Of a DNA stretch of 64,000 nt, positions 18,454 to 26,928 are shown one piece after another (position 1 is the stretch's first letter; every line of letters begins with the position of its first letter). Location: contig NZ_JAFKOJ010000009.1 in NCBI RefSeq assembly GCF_017303275.1, positions 1 to 64,000 of the forward strand. The letters are read 5' to 3'. Source of the stretch: Bacillus sp. NTK034 (GTDB taxonomy: Bacteria > Bacillota > Bacilli > Bacillales > Cytobacillaceae). The notes under the pieces were generated by a model. That model was not told where the DNA came from, searched no databases, and saw only the letters and a list, made by a program, of their open reading frames with translations. Both the position numbers and the translations under genes were made by a program.

Positions 18454-19556
18454 TGTATCCAGTGTTTTACGCTCAATTTCTAAAGGACAAACGGAAGCCG
18501 CTTCTAATCCTGACATTTATTGGCCTGAGCATCTTAGCTACCCTCATTTTCGGAAACTCGGCCTGGCAGACGAGTACCACTGTTTCTGTGTTTGCCTCCG
18601 GGCCAAATGCAGAAGAGATTGAACAAAAATGGGTAACGTTATTAAATAAGGATAATGAAAATACCGAATATGTTATTTCAGAAGAAGGGGAAGCACGTGA
18701 ACAGGTTAGAGAGGGAAAAAGGGATGTTGCTATTCTATTAATGGAACAGGATTATCGCTTAATAACCGCCTCTGATATGCCCAACATCCAGCTGATCGAG
18801 CAGGAGGTCCATAAAGTATTTACGGAGGAAGCACAGCTTCAGGCGATCACTGGCTCAGCTGATACAGCTGAATTAAGAGAAGAAATCGATCGCTACCTGG
18901 AAAAACCGCCCCTGACCGTTAACATCAAAAGCGTGAATGGCGGAGAATTGACCAGCCATAATATGGGGACCCAGCTGCTGTTTGGCTTTACCCTGTTTAT
19001 TGCCATGTTCACCATTGGATTTAAGGTTAATGGCATAAATGCGGATAAAGTCAGCGGGGTATGGAACCGTCTGAACCTTTCGCCAGTAAGTAAAACCAAT
19101 ATGTATACCGGTCATTTACTGTATAGCTTTTTCATTGGATTTTTTCAAATGGCCGTTGTTTTTCTGATATTCGAATATGTCATGAACTATGAAATAGGAC
19201 CGCTTTCCCTTATTCTGACGATAGCCGCCGTGTTTACATTAAGCAGTGTAAGCCTGGCTATGCTGGTTGCCGGCTTTACCAAAACGCCGGAAAAGTTCAA
19301 TATGGTTTATCCATCTGTTATTCCGATTATCCCGATTATCAGCGGTGTGTATGTGCCGCCGGGTGTAATGGATAATCCGGTATTTACCTTTATTGCTGAC
19401 CTGTTCCCTATGGGTTATGCACTTGAAACGATGATGGATGCTGCTCTTTTTGGTGCTGGCTGGAGTGAGATTCTGCTGCCGGTTTCGTTAATGCTACTGA
19501 TTGCCGTTATGTATATGGGGATTGGAATAAATTTAGGAGAACGCGACAGGCGATAA
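18453..19556 (+). CDS. lnrN: ABC-2 type transporter permease, LnrN type
   Basis: The 367-aa partner permease has the same layout as the preceding one: an N-terminal membrane segment, an outside domain, and five to six C-terminal segments beginning near residue 180. An earlier in-frame start exists inside the upstream gene, but the ATG in TGATG with AGGGGG about 10 bases before it gives a protein that aligns with the family from the beginning. It is the last gene of the lnr-like operon. No clear terminator was seen directly after it. Confidence 0.82.
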   Translation: MYPVFYAQFLKDKRKPLLILTFIGLSILATLIFGNSAWQTSTTVSVFASGPNAEEIEQKWVTLLNKDNENTEYVISEEGEAREQVREGKRDVAILLMEQDYRLITASDMPNIQLIEQEVHKVFTEEAQLQAITGSADTAELREEIDRYLEKPPLTVNIKSVNGGELTSHNMGTQLLFGFTLFIAMFTIGFKVNGINADKVSGVWNRLNLSPVSKTNMYTGHLLYSFFIGFFQMAVVFLIFEYVMNYEIGPLSLILTIAAVFTLSSVSLAMLVAGFTKTPEKFNMVYPSVIPIIPIISGVYVPPGVMDNPVFTFIADLFPMGYALETMMDAALFGAGWSEILLPVSLMLLIAVMYMGIGINLGERDRR

Positions 19557-19643
19557 GGCGGAAGTATATCAATTTTGGATATATTGCATATACCAGGGTG
19601 TAGCAGCGACTACCATTTTGTAATACTGCTCTATAGTGTTATA

Positions 19644-19792
19644 AGAAGTCAGTTTAATGTGATAATGGCTTTATTGCTGGTATATAGTGCCGGGTCGATT
19701 CTTGTGGGGTATTTCATTCGGTAAATGATTGAGTGGTCTTAATGATGGGGTACAGTTCAAAGCTGTACCCCATAAATGTTTAAACCACCATT
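19644..19792 (+). repeat. 149-bp direct repeat, left copy
   Basis: Equal in length to 23621-23769 and identical at roughly nine of ten positions by eye. It includes the last 25 codons of a lysE-type gene, a hairpin (GGGGTACAG / CTGTACCCC) that probably ends transcription, and ~30 bases beyond. The two copies bracket the purU-DinB-DinB-XRE-lysE block. Confidence 0.85.
19647..19724 (+). pseudogene. 3' fragment of a LysE-family exporter gene
   Basis: This frame encodes the last 25 residues plus stop of the LysE protein at 23105-23701 (SQFNVIMALLLVYSAGSILV and onward). All base differences between the two coding parts are synonymous (TTA TTG/TTG CTG, GTA/GTG, TAT/TAC, TAA/TGA). It is therefore the tail of a diverged but once functional allele, not a random copy. 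No 5' part is present upstream. The rest of 19557-19975 holds the shared terminator and an AT-rich promoter region before purU. Confidence 0.85.
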
Positions 19793-19975
19793 CATGTCAT
19801 AGGCTGTTAGGTAATTGACTAGTGTAATATCCTTACGAAGTGAAAACCGTCTTTATCAATTAAAGGTTAATTACTTTCCTTTTAAACCCAAATAAATAAC
19901 TTTATAAAAAATTATGCTTTTAAATCCAGAACAATAAGTCTATTATAGTTATTAAAATTAAAAAAGGAGATTCAT

Positions 19976-20875
19976 ATGAATTCATCTATTCAAGATCAAC
20001 TTCAAGTATTTAGAGAAAGTCAAAAAAACAGGGGGCGGCTGCTTATCAATTGTCCTGATCAGCCGGGCATTGTGGCTGCTGTATCCAAGTTTCTGTTCCA
20101 GCATGATGCTAATATTATTGAATCGAGTCAATACTCGACAAATCCAGAGGGTGGAACCTTTTTTATACGGATCGAGTTTGAATGTCCTGGTTTACAGTCG
20201 AAGGAAGAAGAGTTGAAGAGTCAATTTAAGGAAATCGCAGAAACATTTTCAATGGAATGGAAATTAGCATTTGTTTATGAATTGAAGAAGACAGCTATTT
20301 TCGTATCAAAAGAACTTCATTGTTTACGTGAGCTGTTATGGGAATGGCAAAGTGGTGATTTGCTTACCGACATCGCTCTTATTGTGAGCAATCACGAGGA
20401 AGCAAGACAGATTGCAGAATCCTTGCATATTCCATTCTTTTACATACCAGCAAGTAAAGAAAATAGAGAGGAAGTTGAAGAAAGACAGCTTCAGCTTTTA
20501 AAAGAATTTGATATTGACTTAATCATCTTAGCAAGATATATGCAAATTTTGACGCCAGCCTTTGTTGGGGCTCATCCATTCAAAATCATTAATATTCATC
20601 ACTCTTTCCTTCCTGCATTTGTTGGTGCGAGGCCATATGATCGGGCCCATCAGCGCGGGGTAAAAATAATTGGGGCAACGTCTCATTATGTTACAAACGA
20701 TCTTGACGAAGGACCAATCATTGAACAAGATATCAAGCGTGTTGACCACCGGGATCATATAGATGATCTAAAAAAGAGCGGACGTTCTATTGAACGAAGT
20801 GTTCTTGCCAGAGCGGTAAAATGGCATTTAGAAGACCGGATTATTGTTCATGAAAACAAAACAATTGTTTTTTAA
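19976..20875 (+). CDS. purU: formyltetrahydrofolate deformylase
   Basis: This enzyme hydrolyses 10-formyl-tetrahydrofolate to formate and tetrahydrofolate, balancing one-carbon pools. The 299-aa protein has an N-terminal ACT regulatory domain (residues ~18-95, starting LLINCPDQPGIVAAVS) and a C-terminal formyltransferase-like domain. The latter carries the conserved NIHHSFLPAF and HYVTNDLDEGPI motifs, containing the catalytic Asn, His and Asp. The length is typical. A GGAG ribosome site lies upstream. It begins the block bounded by the 149-bp direct repeats, so it may be an acquired or replaced copy. Confidence 0.93.
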   Translation: MNSSIQDQLQVFRESQKNRGRLLINCPDQPGIVAAVSKFLFQHDANIIESSQYSTNPEGGTFFIRIEFECPGLQSKEEELKSQFKEIAETFSMEWKLAFVYELKKTAIFVSKELHCLRELLWEWQSGDLLTDIALIVSNHEEARQIAESLHIPFFYIPASKENREEVEERQLQLLKEFDIDLIILARYMQILTPAFVGAHPFKIINIHHSFLPAFVGARPYDRAHQRGVKIIGATSHYVTNDLDEGPIIEQDIKRVDHRDHIDDLKKSGRSIERSVLARAVKWHLEDRIIVHENKTIVF

Positions 20876-21069
20876 GGAAAAGGAGCGGTAATGAGTGCCT
20901 GTCTCTCAGGGGGGCGTTATCAAATTTGTGCACACATAACACTTATCAAATTGGACAGATCATCTATATTCGAAAAGTCCAGGGTTCCAGGAAAAGTAAA
21001 GAGTAGAAAGAAAAGAGGACGGATACAAAGGAGCGGAAGGAATACGAATGGGTCAAAGAGAATCGGGAA

Positions 21070-21516
21070 GTGCTTTTGGACTTTTGCAGTAAAATGGATC
21101 CAAAAGATTTTACGCGTGAAATGGGATTCGGCTGGCAGAGTGTGCGTGACACACTTGTTCATGTAGCGAATTGTTATCATGGCTGGCTAGGATCATTTGT
21201 TTTATTAAAAACGAAGAAGCCTATCACGCCTAGAGAAAACATTCCGACAATCGGCATCGAGGAAATCAGGACACTTTTTGAACAAGCAGATGCTTATGTG
21301 TATGAAGTTCTTGAGTCATTTGCTCAAAAAATGGATCAATCAATCGTGCAGCCTATTCCTTGGAGAGAATCAACTGAGGAGATTTCAATGACTCCTCGAA
21401 AACTGATCATGCATACTGTCACTCACGAATACCATCACAAAGGACAGATTATGGCGATGGCCCGCCAGTTGGGGTATGAACCGCCAAATACAGATGTTCT
21501 GGGGACGAGAGACTAG
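21070..21516 (+). CDS. DinB-family protein, start unclear (possibly 5'-damaged)
   Basis: The product matches the DinB/YfiT four-helix metal-binding family. It has an early His in VRDTLVHVANCYHGWL and the C-terminal HTVTHEYHHKGQI, whose His residues bind the metal. Such proteins are often thiol-dependent transferases or hydrolases; the substrate is unknown. In-frame coding continues upstream (KERKEYEWVKENRE, a normal first helix) to a TAG at 21004-21006 without any ATG, GTG or TTG. The GTG used here has no ribosome site and would remove the first helix. The gene may have lost its start codon or suffered a frameshift. An overlapping frame at 20891 has a good ribosome site but codes for an unrelated peptide. 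Confidence 0.6.
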   Translation: MLLDFCSKMDPKDFTREMGFGWQSVRDTLVHVANCYHGWLGSFVLLKTKKPITPRENIPTIGIEEIRTLFEQADAYVYEVLESFAQKMDQSIVQPIPWRESTEEISMTPRKLIMHTVTHEYHHKGQIMAMARQLGYEPPNTDVLGTRD

Positions 21517-21530
21517 ATTTAGATAAGAAA

Positions 21531-21573
21531 GGATGCCCAATGGTGCTGTTCGTAATATCAATGGGCACCCTTT
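21531..21573. terminator. hairpin between the two convergent DinB genes
   Basis: GGATGCCCAATGG (21531-21543) pairs with CAATGGGCACCC (21559-21570) with two mismatches, followed by TTTG. It lies between converging genes and probably ends transcription from the left. Confidence 0.6.
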
Positions 21574-21612
21574 GTCACTTTTAAGACTAAAATTAAAATA
21601 ATCTTTCCTTTT

Positions 21613-22083
21613 TTAGTTCTTTACACCTGTATGATGAATAACCCGTTCCATCGCTTGAATATGCCCCAAATGGTTTGCCTCATGAAACAACGCAAATTCG
21701 GCTAATTCACCAAAGGTTTCAAGTCCCAAAAATGGTTTAGCCAGCTTTTCATTTAACCGTTCTGCTGGAATTTGCTGGATTCGGACCAATTGATCCTTCA
21801 GCTGTACAATGAGCTCATCTGTTTCAGGTATATCACCTTTCCAATCAGCCGGCTTTGTACCGTTCCCAAATAATTCAATATAGTTTGCAGGGATATGGGT
21901 CGTTTTGCGGGGAAAGCCGAACATAAACTGTTCACAGACCGTTAATACATGGCCAATATGCCAATGGATCGTGTTGTTAAAACCGTCTGGCTGTACCCTT
22001 GCTACATCCTTTGAAACTGACTCGATCTTTTTAATAAAATAACCTCTTGTCTTCTCAAACTGTTTAAACACTAGTTCATTCAT
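21613..22083 (-). CDS. DinB-family protein
   Basis: A 156-aa DinB-superfamily protein with a four-helix bundle. Metal-binding His residues are expected at IHWHIGHVL and at FHEANHLGHIQAM near the C-terminus. Its function is likely transferase-like or hydrolase-like and cannot be assigned from sequence. The open frame extends 6 codons further upstream from a TTG, but the ATG chosen is preceded by GGAAGGGGAG. It converges on the other DinB gene and belongs to the repeat-flanked block. Confidence 0.75.
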   Translation of the reverse strand: MNELVFKQFEKTRGYFIKKIESVSKDVARVQPDGFNNTIHWHIGHVLTVCEQFMFGFPRKTTHIPANYIELFGNGTKPADWKGDIPETDELIVQLKDQLVRIQQIPAERLNEKLAKPFLGLETFGELAEFALFHEANHLGHIQAMERVIHHTGVKN

Positions 22084-22434
22084 TCTTTTCTCCCCTTCCA
22101 AATATTCTCATCTGTCAATATACCAAAAATCCGGGAAGATTAGGAGTGTCAATGGACTGAAAAATGGATTATTGTTTTCTTTTATATACGGAGAAGGATT
22201 AGTTTGAAATTAATAAATTTATATTTTGTAAATGGCAGGACCTTACATCCAACCAATTATAATGTCACTTACACAACGTTAAGCAAACCAGTAAGCTTTT
22301 CTTTATCAAACCGGTTGATGATATGCTGTGGGGAACATTAACCGAGGAAAGCAGCCCCGGGAGGCTGCTTTTTGTGCGGAAGGGTCTGTCAATTTAAGAT
22401 TTCAGTTAAATTTACGCCAATCATAGCAATGCAT
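22084..22434. other. 351-bp gap containing an isolated plus-strand terminator
   Basis: No credible gene. The left part should hold the promoter of the minus-strand DinB gene. A plus-strand terminator at 22348-22373 has no coding gene in front of it, so it may end a small RNA or mark a deleted gene. Confidence 0.4.
22348..22373 (+). terminator. intrinsic terminator without an obvious gene
   Basis: AAAGCAGCC (22348-22356) and GGCTGCTTT (22363-22371) form a perfect 9-bp stem with a 6-base loop, followed by more Ts. Confidence 0.7.
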
Positions 22435-22992
22435 TTATTCTGCCGGATAAAATAAAATCATACTGACACGTGCCAAAGATTTCCCTGAATTATGATAGGT
22501 ATGGGGCCGATCAGCTTTGAATCTGATGGAGTCACCGCTTTCCAATGTATATTCATCGTTATTAACCCTTATGGTTATTTCCCCATCAAAGACAACAATC
22601 AGCTCTTCGGTTCCCTCGATATGAGCTTCAGCACTCAGGTATCCTCCTTTGTCGATTTCGACAGTGTACACTTCAAATCGTTTATCGTTTTCGAAAGGAA
22701 AGTAAGGATATACCCGATACCTGCCATGATCCTCTGATAATGTCTGAATTTCCTTCTTTAAAACAACTTGAGTATCCGGCTGAGGATGATTAATCAGTGA
22801 GGTAAAAGAGATCTTTAGACCATTTGCAATCTTCCAGATGGTTGTGATGGTCGGGCTTGATTCGCCCCGTTCAATTTGGCCGATCATCGTTTTACTAACT
22901 CCCGTTAATTCGGCCACCTTCTCTAAACTTAATTTTTTATTTTCTCGATATGCTTTTAAGTTTTTAGCAAGAATTAAATGAATTTCTTCCAT
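22435..22992 (-). CDS. XRE-family transcriptional regulator with cupin domain
   Basis: The 185-aa protein has an N-terminal HTH (residues ~8-62; LEKVAELTGVSKTMIGQIER) and a C-terminal cupin (residues ~105-180). The cupin motif includes EGTEELIVVFDGEITI and GDSIRFKADRPHTYHNSG. This two-domain type usually senses a small molecule with the cupin. It is divergent from a LysE-family exporter with only ~110 bp between them, and that gap contains repeated operator-like sequences. It is therefore probably the local regulator of the exporter and of itself. Confidence 0.85.
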   Translation of the reverse strand: MEEIHLILAKNLKAYRENKKLSLEKVAELTGVSKTMIGQIERGESSPTITTIWKIANGLKISFTSLINHPQPDTQVVLKKEIQTLSEDHGRYRVYPYFPFENDKRFEVYTVEIDKGGYLSAEAHIEGTEELIVVFDGEITIRVNNDEYTLESGDSIRFKADRPHTYHNSGKSLARVSMILFYPAE

Positions 22993-23010
22993 ACCTGCAT
23001 TCCTTTCATC

Positions 23011-23081
23011 TGTACAATATAACGTCCGTAATATACAATATGTAGTAAATCGTTATATTGTCTTTTTGTACATTATAACAT
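23011..23081. promoter_or_regulatory. operator cluster between XRE-cupin regulator and lysE
   Basis: TGTACAATATAACG (23011-23024) and CGTTATATTGT (23051-23061) form an 11-base inverted repeat. A third related element, TGTACATTATAACA, lies at 23068-23081. The repeats sit exactly between two divergent starts, as expected for sites bound by the XRE protein. Binding itself is inference. Confidence 0.55.
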
Positions 23082-23104
23082 ACACGCAAAGGAGGAAGGC
23101 AGCT

Positions 23105-23701
23105 GTGTCTTTATTATCTTTTTTCTTATATGTTTTTGTTACCAGCTTTACGCCAGGTCCAAACAATATTATGGCCATGGTATTCGCTAACCGGTTCGGT
23201 TTAAGAAATACGATACGATTTTGTTTGGGGGTAAGCGCGGGGTTCTTTGTCATTATGATACTTAGCAGCTATTTTAATCTATTGCTTCATCAATTCATTC
23301 CAAAGATTGAATTGATCATGACCATCATTGGAGTCATTTATATGCTGTTTTTGGCCCTTAAAATCATGACCAGTAAATCGGATAATCAAAACAATAATGA
23401 TGGAAAGCAAAACGGCTTTTTAATCGGGATGCTTTTACAATTTATTAATCCAAAGGGGATCTTATATGGGGTTACAGTTATATCAACCTTTATCCTTCCA
23501 TACTATACCTCACATACGAGCCTGATATCCTTTTCCATTTTCCTTGCATTTGTTGGTTTCTTGAGCACCTTTTGCTGGAGTGTTTTTGGATCGATTTTTC
23601 AATCCTTCCTGGCGAAGTATAGAAGTCAGTTTAATGTGATAATGGCTTTGCTGCTGGTGTATAGTGCCGGGTCGATTCTTGTGGGGTACTTCATTCGGTG
23701 A
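23105..23701 (+). CDS. LysE/RhtB-family amino-acid exporter
   Basis: A 198-aa inner-membrane protein with about six hydrophobic segments and the family N-terminal signature TSFTPGPNNIMAM. LysE-type proteins export amino acids or small metabolites; the substrate is not predictable. The frame is open further upstream, but GTG at 23105 lies 8 bases after GGAGGA and yields the standard N-terminus MSLLSFFLYVF. It is divergent from an XRE-cupin regulator. Its last 25 codons and the following terminator are duplicated at 19644-19792. Confidence 0.85.
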   Translation: MSLLSFFLYVFVTSFTPGPNNIMAMVFANRFGLRNTIRFCLGVSAGFFVIMILSSYFNLLLHQFIPKIELIMTIIGVIYMLFLALKIMTSKSDNQNNNDGKQNGFLIGMLLQFINPKGILYGVTVISTFILPYYTSHTSLISFSIFLAFVGFLSTFCWSVFGSIFQSFLAKYRSQFNVIMALLLVYSAGSILVGYFIR

Positions 23702-23769
23702 ATGAATGAGCGGTCTTAATGATGGGGTACAGCCAAATGCTGTACCCCATACATGTTTAAATCACCATT
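23621..23769 (+). repeat. 149-bp direct repeat, right copy
   Basis: The right partner of 19644-19792. It comprises the end of the intact lysE gene, the terminator hairpin GGGGTACAG...CTGTACCCC, and flanking bases up to CACCATT. Confidence 0.85.
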
Positions 23770-23884
23770 AGGTTTTATCCATTTTATTTATCATAAGTTG
23801 CCTTTATAATATTAACAAACTATTGAAAAAAATAAGAAATTCATAGATGAGTTTTATTGTTTTCTATCAAAAGGGGGGAATCTT

Positions 23885-25462
23885 ATGATTACACTCAAAG
23901 ACTTTGCTGATGTGTTAGAAAGGGATCATATTTTGCAGGTGAGCGGCGGCAGTCAAAATATGAATAAAGAGATTGCCTACTTAACAAGCATGGAGCTTAC
24001 GGAAAAAACATCCCGTATGAAAGAAAAAGGGTTTGTTATGACTACGTTTCATGCATTTAAAGATGTGAAGCAAATGATTAGCCATTTAGAATGGATGCAG
24101 GAAATCGGTATAAGTGCAATTGGTTTTCATACAGCAGCATTGAAAACAATTCCAAGGGAAGTGATTGACTATTCCCATACCCATTCTTTCCCGCTTTTTG
24201 AAATCCCCCAAGAGATCCCATACTATGTCATCCACGAAAAATATAATAAGCTGGTAAATCAGAAGGAAAATGAACAGGCTTCGAAAATCCATAAATTAAA
24301 TGAAAAATTAATGGAAATTGTTCTCCTGGAAAAGGATTTGAATTCAATTGTAAAAGTAATAGGAGAATATATAAACAATGTTGTGTGCGTGCTAGACCCG
24401 TATTTTGATTTGATTGCATATTGGAAAATGAAAGAGCAAACCAGAGATGAGATTAAGCACCTGATTAATTTAATCATAAACCAGCATAAAGAGAATGTGT
24501 TAAAGGTGCGCTTCACCAATCGTGAAGCAAATATAGCTGTGAAAATGGATGGTTTTTCTGATCAAAATTTCAAGGTAGCCCCGCTGTTTTCTAAGATGAG
24601 CTTTCTTGGATATCTGATCATTTGTCAAAATGGAACGGCGGATAAGTTTTCAGAAGAGGTTATTAAGAATGGTATACGTGCCTTAAGCTTAGCAGCCTAT
24701 AATAAAAATACCTTGCTTCATTATCAAAAGAGCAAAGATATCGAAATGCTTGAGGGTATTTTTCAAGGTGAGTCCGCTGATAAAAATCTTTCCGATTTTT
24801 ATATGGACCTTAAGAAGGTAAGATGCATTTTCCAGGTGCAGTCCTCTTCTCCGGAAACACTTCCGTTAAAGCTTCAAATGCTTTCTGAGAGTTTAATAGA
24901 AAATGAAACAAACTCCCGATTATGGATTTATAACAGAAAAATTGTCGGGGTGATCGATTCAATTTTAGACAGAGATAGATTAGCAAAAATCCTGACAGAT
25001 TATCCAGGAATCCGTATTGGTGTAAGTGCGATAGACGAGGTGAATCATTGCAGCAAAATGAAAGCTATGTATGACCAATCATCGGTGGGGCTGCTGCATG
25101 GCCAAATTCAAGATGCACAATTGGTGTTTTGGGATGAGATGGGGATTGAAAAGATAGCCTACAATCTACAATCCCATCATTTGTTTCAAAACTTCGATGA
25201 AGAATTACTGGGTCCTTTGTTTGCCTATGATCAGGAGAAAAATGCTTCCTTAACCGAAACGCTATATACATATTTAAAACACTTCTTTAATCTGCAAAAA
25301 TCGAGCGGTGAATTATTTGTGCATCCCAATACGGTAAAGTACAGATTGCAGAAAATAACCGAATTAATACAGGTGGATATTCAAAATCCATCCAATTATT
25401 CGATGCTGATGCTGGCATTTTCTATAAAGAGCTATAAACAGAAGGCAGGTCAATTTCAATAG
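23885..25462 (+). CDS. PucR-family transcriptional regulator
   Basis: The 525-aa protein has a PucR N-terminal domain (residues ~1-125), a middle GAF/GGDEF-like region, and a C-terminal helix-turn-helix of the PucR/CdaR type (about residues 455-515; SGELFVHPNTVKYRLQKI). PucR-type proteins activate catabolic genes for purine-breakdown products and other amides when the substrate is present. It stands directly upstream of amidohydrolase and transporter genes on the same strand and is separated from them by a terminator, so it is likely their regulator. The ribosome site GGGGGG lies before the ATG. Confidence 0.85.
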   Translation: MITLKDFADVLERDHILQVSGGSQNMNKEIAYLTSMELTEKTSRMKEKGFVMTTFHAFKDVKQMISHLEWMQEIGISAIGFHTAALKTIPREVIDYSHTHSFPLFEIPQEIPYYVIHEKYNKLVNQKENEQASKIHKLNEKLMEIVLLEKDLNSIVKVIGEYINNVVCVLDPYFDLIAYWKMKEQTRDEIKHLINLIINQHKENVLKVRFTNREANIAVKMDGFSDQNFKVAPLFSKMSFLGYLIICQNGTADKFSEEVIKNGIRALSLAAYNKNTLLHYQKSKDIEMLEGIFQGESADKNLSDFYMDLKKVRCIFQVQSSSPETLPLKLQMLSESLIENETNSRLWIYNRKIVGVIDSILDRDRLAKILTDYPGIRIGVSAIDEVNHCSKMKAMYDQSSVGLLHGQIQDAQLVFWDEMGIEKIAYNLQSHHLFQNFDEELLGPLFAYDQEKNASLTETLYTYLKHFFNLQKSSGELFVHPNTVKYRLQKITELIQVDIQNPSNYSMLMLAFSIKSYKQKAGQFQ

Positions 25463-25471
25463 AATTGTTTA

Positions 25472-25497
25472 AAAGAGACAAATTACTGTCTCTTTTT
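25472..25497 (+). terminator. terminator after the PucR-type gene
   Basis: AAAGAGACA (25472-25480) pairs with TGTCTCTTT (25487-25495), with a T-run. Confidence 0.8.
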
Positions 25498-25573
25498 TGT
25501 TTGTAGTATACAATGATAAATATTCTTTCTATTGTTATGATTTTGAATAATCAAACAATAGGAGGGCTTTACA

Positions 25574-26758
25574 ATGCCGGCAAACACGAAATGGATCTTA
25601 AAAAATGGCAGCATTATTGACGGACTAAACGATGAGGTGGTGGAGAATTCATACATTAAGATTGAAAATGGGAAAATTTCAGAGGTGCAGCAAGGGGAGC
25701 CAGCTGAAACAGAAGGGTTTGAGGTCATTGATTGTACCGGAAAACATATACTTCCGGGATTGATTGACTGTCATGTGCATCTCGTTTGGAATGGCAGTGC
25801 AGATCCGCAATCTGTCATAAAAAATGAGGAAAATGACAGGATTGCTTTGGAAGCCTACAAGCATGCATTAGATACACTGAAATTAGGAGTCACTACAGTG
25901 AGAGATTTGGGAGCTCCGGATCGAACCGTATTGCATGTAAGAAATGTCATTGATTCCGGCTTGCTTGCAGGGCCTACCATTATTGCTTCAGGAGCACCCA
26001 TTTGCATGACAGGAGGACATGTCTATTATTTAGGCTACGAATCGGACGGGCCGGACGAAGTCCGCAAGAATACTAGAAGGGTGCTCAAAGAAGGGGCAGA
26101 CCTGGTGAAGGTGATGGCAACGGGCGGTATTTATACCAAAGGGGAAGAACCTGGTTCCGTTCAGTTAACAATAGAAGAACTGAGTGCGGCAAAAGAAGAG
26201 GCTCTAAAGAAAAATAAAAAGGTATCTGCTCATGCAGATGGGATTGAAGGAATTATGAACTGTTTAGAGGTCGGAATTGACACAATTGAACATGGAATTT
26301 ACGCAGATCGTCAGGCTCTTGAAATCATGAAAAATCAGGGAACCTTCTTAGTGCCGACAATGGCTGTCATGAGGCAGCTTATAAGCAGTCCGGACATTCC
26401 CGCATATGCTCTTGAAAAAGCGAAGCAAGTAGTGGGACCGCATTTCTTGATGCTGCAGGAGGCAGTTCAAATCGGAGTAAAGATTGCGACAGGTACTGAT
26501 TGTGGCTCTCCATTAACACCGCCTCGCTATTATTATGATGAATTAGCGATTATGCATGAAGCGGGCATGTCGGAAATGGAAGTCATCAAAGCATCTACGA
26601 ATGTTGCCGCTGAATGTCTCGGGATTGAAGATCAGCGCGGCAGTATTTCTCCAGGAAAGTTTGCCGATTTGCTGATTGTAGACAGCAATCCTTTAAATGA
26701 TTTAAATAGTTTGCGGGGAGACAAGCAGGTTATGAAAAATGGTGTTTTGGTCAGCTGA
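25574..26758 (+). CDS. metal-dependent amidohydrolase (imidazolonepropionase/prolidase-like)
   Basis: A 394-aa cytoplasmic hydrolase of the amidohydrolase superfamily. The first metal-binding motif DCHVHL is at residues 65-70. A Lys in LVKVMATGG (probably the bridging carboxylated Lys), His in SAHADG and IEHG, and the catalytic Asp in TGTDCGSP follow in the expected order. Enzymes of this subgroup cut N-acyl amino acids, Xaa-Pro/Xaa-Arg dipeptides or cyclic amides. The substrate is unknown. A related protein is encoded four genes downstream, with a symporter and an M24 protein between. It starts with a GGAGGG ribosome site. Confidence 0.85.
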   Translation: MPANTKWILKNGSIIDGLNDEVVENSYIKIENGKISEVQQGEPAETEGFEVIDCTGKHILPGLIDCHVHLVWNGSADPQSVIKNEENDRIALEAYKHALDTLKLGVTTVRDLGAPDRTVLHVRNVIDSGLLAGPTIIASGAPICMTGGHVYYLGYESDGPDEVRKNTRRVLKEGADLVKVMATGGIYTKGEEPGSVQLTIEELSAAKEEALKKNKKVSAHADGIEGIMNCLEVGIDTIEHGIYADRQALEIMKNQGTFLVPTMAVMRQLISSPDIPAYALEKAKQVVGPHFLMLQEAVQIGVKIATGTDCGSPLTPPRYYYDELAIMHEAGMSEMEVIKASTNVAAECLGIEDQRGSISPGKFADLLIVDSNPLNDLNSLRGDKQVMKNGVLVS

Positions 26759-26928
26759 AGTCTTCTGTAAGCTGAAACGGATACTGCAACGGGGCTCTGC
26801 AAGTGCGGGGTCTCCCTTGGGTAAATTCTAAAGAAAATTTAATAAGGAAAATGGATCACTGTTCCAGATTAAATAAGCATTAAGCTTCCACACAGCCTTA
26901 TATAAAAATAGTAAAAGGAGTGAGCTTA

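Noticed and set aside
20891..21166. 91-aa frame after purU with a good ribosome site
   Set aside because: It runs out of frame into the DinB coding region and most of it is the shifted reading of that gene. At most its first ~35 codons could be a remnant.
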